33,662 nucleotides of DNA, from positions 1-33,662 of the forward strand of contig LFSH01000075.1 of assembly GCA_001513105.1 (NCBI GenBank). Direction: 5' to 3'. The stretch's first letter is position 1. Each line of letters starts with the position of its first letter. This document shows, piece after piece, positions 32,435 through 33,662 of this stretch. The translations under genes were made by a program, and so were the position numbers. The stretch comes from Clostridiales bacterium DTU070 (lineage in GTDB: Bacteria > Bacillota > Clostridia > DSM-8532). The notes beneath the pieces were generated by a model. It did not search any database and was not told the origin of the DNA. It was given only the letters and a program-made list of their open reading frames with translations.

Positions 32435-32884
32435 ATGAAAGTACGCGATATAATGACAAAGTCAGTAGTCACAGTCAGACCTGATACAACAATAAATGAA
32501 GTGGCCAGACTTATGCAGCAGCATAATGTTGGTGCAATACCCGTTGTGGATAATAACGGTCTTATGGGAATTGTTACCGACCGGGATCTTGTGGTCAGAA
32601 ATATTGCGTCCGGGAAGGACCCGAATTCAACCCCTGTACGGGATATTATGACATCACAGGTGACCACGGTTACTCCCGAAGATGATGTACAGTCAATCAC
32701 AAAACTTATGGCAACAAGGCAAATCAGAAGGATCCCGGTTGTTGAAAACCAGCAGCTCATTGGAATGGTATCCCTTGGCGATATTGCAACAACAGGCCGG
32801 ACAGACCTGGCCATGGAGGCATCGGAAGCATTGTCTGAAATAAGCAAGCCGTCCAAACCGCTGAACACTATTGCATCCAAATAA
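32435..32884 (+). CDS. CBS-domain pair protein
   Basis: The 149-residue protein starts at ATG 32435 with a strong AAGGAGAGGAG SD region. It is almost entirely a tandem pair of CBS domains: residues about 7-57 (VRDIMTKSVVTVRPDTTINE, then GAIPVVDNNGLMGIVTDRDL) and about 68-122 (VRDIMTSQVTTVTPEDDVQS, then RIPVVENQQLIGMVSLGDI). Such stand-alone pairs bind adenine nucleotides and often act as energy or redox sensors. The partner is unknown. The last 25 residues are Ser/Lys-rich and probably disordered. Its upstream region holds the DnaA-box cluster. Confidence 0.92.
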   Translation: MKVRDIMTKSVVTVRPDTTINEVARLMQQHNVGAIPVVDNNGLMGIVTDRDLVVRNIASGKDPNSTPVRDIMTSQVTTVTPEDDVQSITKLMATRQIRRIPVVENQQLIGMVSLGDIATTGRTDLAMEASEALSEISKPSKPLNTIASK

Positions 32885-32889
32885 TTCAA

Positions 32890-32918
32890 GTATAGACTTT
32901 ACAGGACGGGACAAAATA
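32890..32918 (+). promoter_or_regulatory. candidate forespore (sigma-G-type) promoter of the spore protein gene
   Basis: GTATA (32890-32894) fits the GNATR -35, and CAAAATA (32912-32918) differs by one base from the CATNNTA -10, with 17-base spacing. It lies about 70 bases before the spore protein gene. Confidence 0.35.
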
Positions 32919-32988
32919 ATCCTGTACGCCGGGGAGTTCGCAGCAAGATCCGCAAGGCTTTTATGCCGGAACATTGAGGAGGGATACC

Positions 32989-33171
32989 ATGAGCAGGCGC
33001 AGCGGCATCATGTCGGAACACCTCAAGGAGGAAATTGCTAAGGAACTCGGTGTGTACGATATAGTAAAAACTGATGGTTGGGGTGCGGTATCTTCAAGAG
33101 ACTGTGGAAACATGGTTAAGAAAGCCATAGAAATGGCTAACCGCAGTTCCGTTCAGAACCATCAGGGGTAA
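32989..33171 (+). CDS. small acid-soluble spore protein, alpha/beta type
   Basis: The 60-residue protein starts at ATG 32989 with GAGGAGGG (32976-32983). The family coats and protects spore DNA and is degraded at germination. Key segments are HLKEEIAKELGVYDIV, containing the germination-protease-type site around E-I-A-K-E-L-G, and WGAVSSRDCGNMVKKAIEMA, matching the conserved second helix (SR-x2-G-x-MVK). A Cys occurs where most members have other residues (D-C-G). The N-terminus MSRRSGIMS is short. A sigma-G-like promoter is seen upstream and a strong terminator downstream. Confidence 0.9.
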   Translation: MSRRSGIMSEHLKEEIAKELGVYDIVKTDGWGAVSSRDCGNMVKKAIEMANRSSVQNHQG

Positions 33172-33265
33172 TTGTTGCAATACTGCAGTGAATGGCTTTG
33201 ACAAATCTCTGATTTTGCAACAATGAAGCCACAGCCGGGATAGGAAACTCCCTGGCGTATTTTGA

Positions 33266-33296
33266 AAAAGGGCATGAAACATGCCCTTTTGTTATT
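33266..33296 (+). terminator. rho-independent terminator after the spore protein gene
   Basis: AAAAGGGCATG (33266-33276) pairs perfectly with CATGCCCTTTT (33280-33290) around AAA, followed by GTTATT. It lies 95 bases after the spore protein stop codon. Confidence 0.85.
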
Positions 33297-33354
33297 ACGG
33301 CATCAGCCCGCTCAATGCATGGATTATTCCGCAAATTACCGATTGTGCGGGGTA

Positions 33355-33384
33355 TTGACAATCATTAATTCATCATGTTATACT
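33355..33384 (+). promoter_or_regulatory. promoter of the tRNA-Ser genes
   Basis: Perfect TTGACA (33355-33360) and TATACT (33379-33384) with 18-base spacing, 16 bases before the first tRNA. Confidence 0.75.
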
Positions 33385-33400
33385 TACATAGCAAAAACGT

Positions 33401-33491
33401 GGAGAGATGGTCGAGCTGGTTTAAGGCACCGGTCTTGAAAACCGGCGTGGGTTTACGCCCACCCTGGGTTCGAATCCCAGTCTCTCCGCCA
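33401..33491 (+). tRNA. tRNA-Ser (anticodon UGA)
   Basis: The acceptor stem GGAGAGA (33401-33407) pairs with TCTCTCC (33481-33487), with discriminator G and encoded CCA (33489-33491). The anticodon arm CCGGT-CTTGAAA-ACCGG gives TGA at 33436-33438. A long variable arm (GTGGGTTTACGCCCAC) and GGTTCGAATCC T-arm confirm a class II serine tRNA. Confidence 0.97.
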
Positions 33492-33515
33492 GTTTAATAT
33501 TATAATGTTTATTCT

Positions 33516-33609
33516 GGAGAAGTACTCAAGTTGGCCGAAGAGGCGCCCCTGCTAAGGGTGTAGGTCGTTTAAAGACGGCGCGAGGGTTCGAATCCCTCCT
33601 TCTCCGCCA
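33516..33609 (+). tRNA. tRNA-Ser (anticodon GCU)
   Basis: The acceptor stem GGAGAAG (33516-33522) pairs with CTTCTCC (33599-33605), with discriminator G and encoded CCA (33607-33609). The loop CTGCTAA gives anticodon GCT at 33551-33553. A long variable arm (GTCGTTTAAAGACGGC) and GGTTCGAATCC T-arm are present. It is 24 bases after the first serine tRNA and probably co-transcribed. Confidence 0.97.
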
Positions 33610-33619
33610 CAATTCGTCC

Positions 33620-33655
33620 GAAAACCCTTTCGTAGAAAGGGTTTTCACTATTTTT
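33620..33655 (+). terminator. rho-independent terminator of the tRNA-Ser operon
   Basis: GAAAACCCTTTC (33620-33631) pairs perfectly with GAAAGGGTTTTC (33635-33646) around GTA, followed by ACTATTTTT. Confidence 0.92.
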
Positions 33656-33662
33656 ACCGATA

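Overview
The window reads as chromosomal DNA of an anaerobic, endospore-forming member of the Clostridia. The main clues are an alpha/beta-type small acid-soluble spore protein, a B12-dependent ribonucleotide reductase, a TM1266-family (Fe-only hydrogenase-associated) regulator, activators of the 2-hydroxyacyl-CoA dehydratase type, a malate dehydrogenase/malic enzyme pair, and strong Gram-positive Shine-Dalgarno (SD) sites. A Thermoclostridium/Acetivibrio-like lineage would fit, but the species cannot be fixed from sequence alone.

Region 1 (1-5909) is the accessory and most unusual part. It has at least two, probably three, tandem units of about 430 bp. Each encodes a 57-59-residue peptide with an invariant start (MQYTSPAIS), an invariant end (FAIDITP) and a diverged hydrophobic middle, and each is followed by the same hairpin. 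Downstream lie an ABC exporter broken by an in-frame TAG, a small three-helix membrane protein, and a MacA/MacB-like adaptor-ATPase-permease operon. I read this as a peptide (RiPP- or bacteriocin-like) production, export and immunity locus whose upstream part lies outside the window.

Region 2 (5910-11348) is housekeeping: a small secreted protein on the minus strand, HflX with an N-terminal JAMM-like domain, a UPF0316 membrane protein, and NrdJ behind NrdR-type operator boxes. Region 3 (11349-19588) holds an LplB/LplC/lipoprotein carbohydrate importer with a strong promoter, a long leader and an in-frame stop near the permease start, then a two-gene ABC system with a 1021-residue permease. 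Region 4 (19589-23707) holds an Ldh2-type dehydrogenase, malic enzyme and glycerol kinase, separated by terminator-like hairpins.

Region 5 (23708-26662, minus strand) is a three-gene overlapping operon related to dehydratase activases. Region 6 (26663-33662) has an LCP cell-wall protein, a phasin-like coiled-coil protein, an unlisted 42-residue arginine/aromatic-rich mini-protein on the minus strand, the TM1266 regulator, nadB-nadC, a cluster of six DnaA-box-like sites, a CBS-domain protein, the spore protein, and two tRNA-Ser genes. Strong candidates for new biology are the peptide array with its transporter block and the arginine-rich mini-protein.
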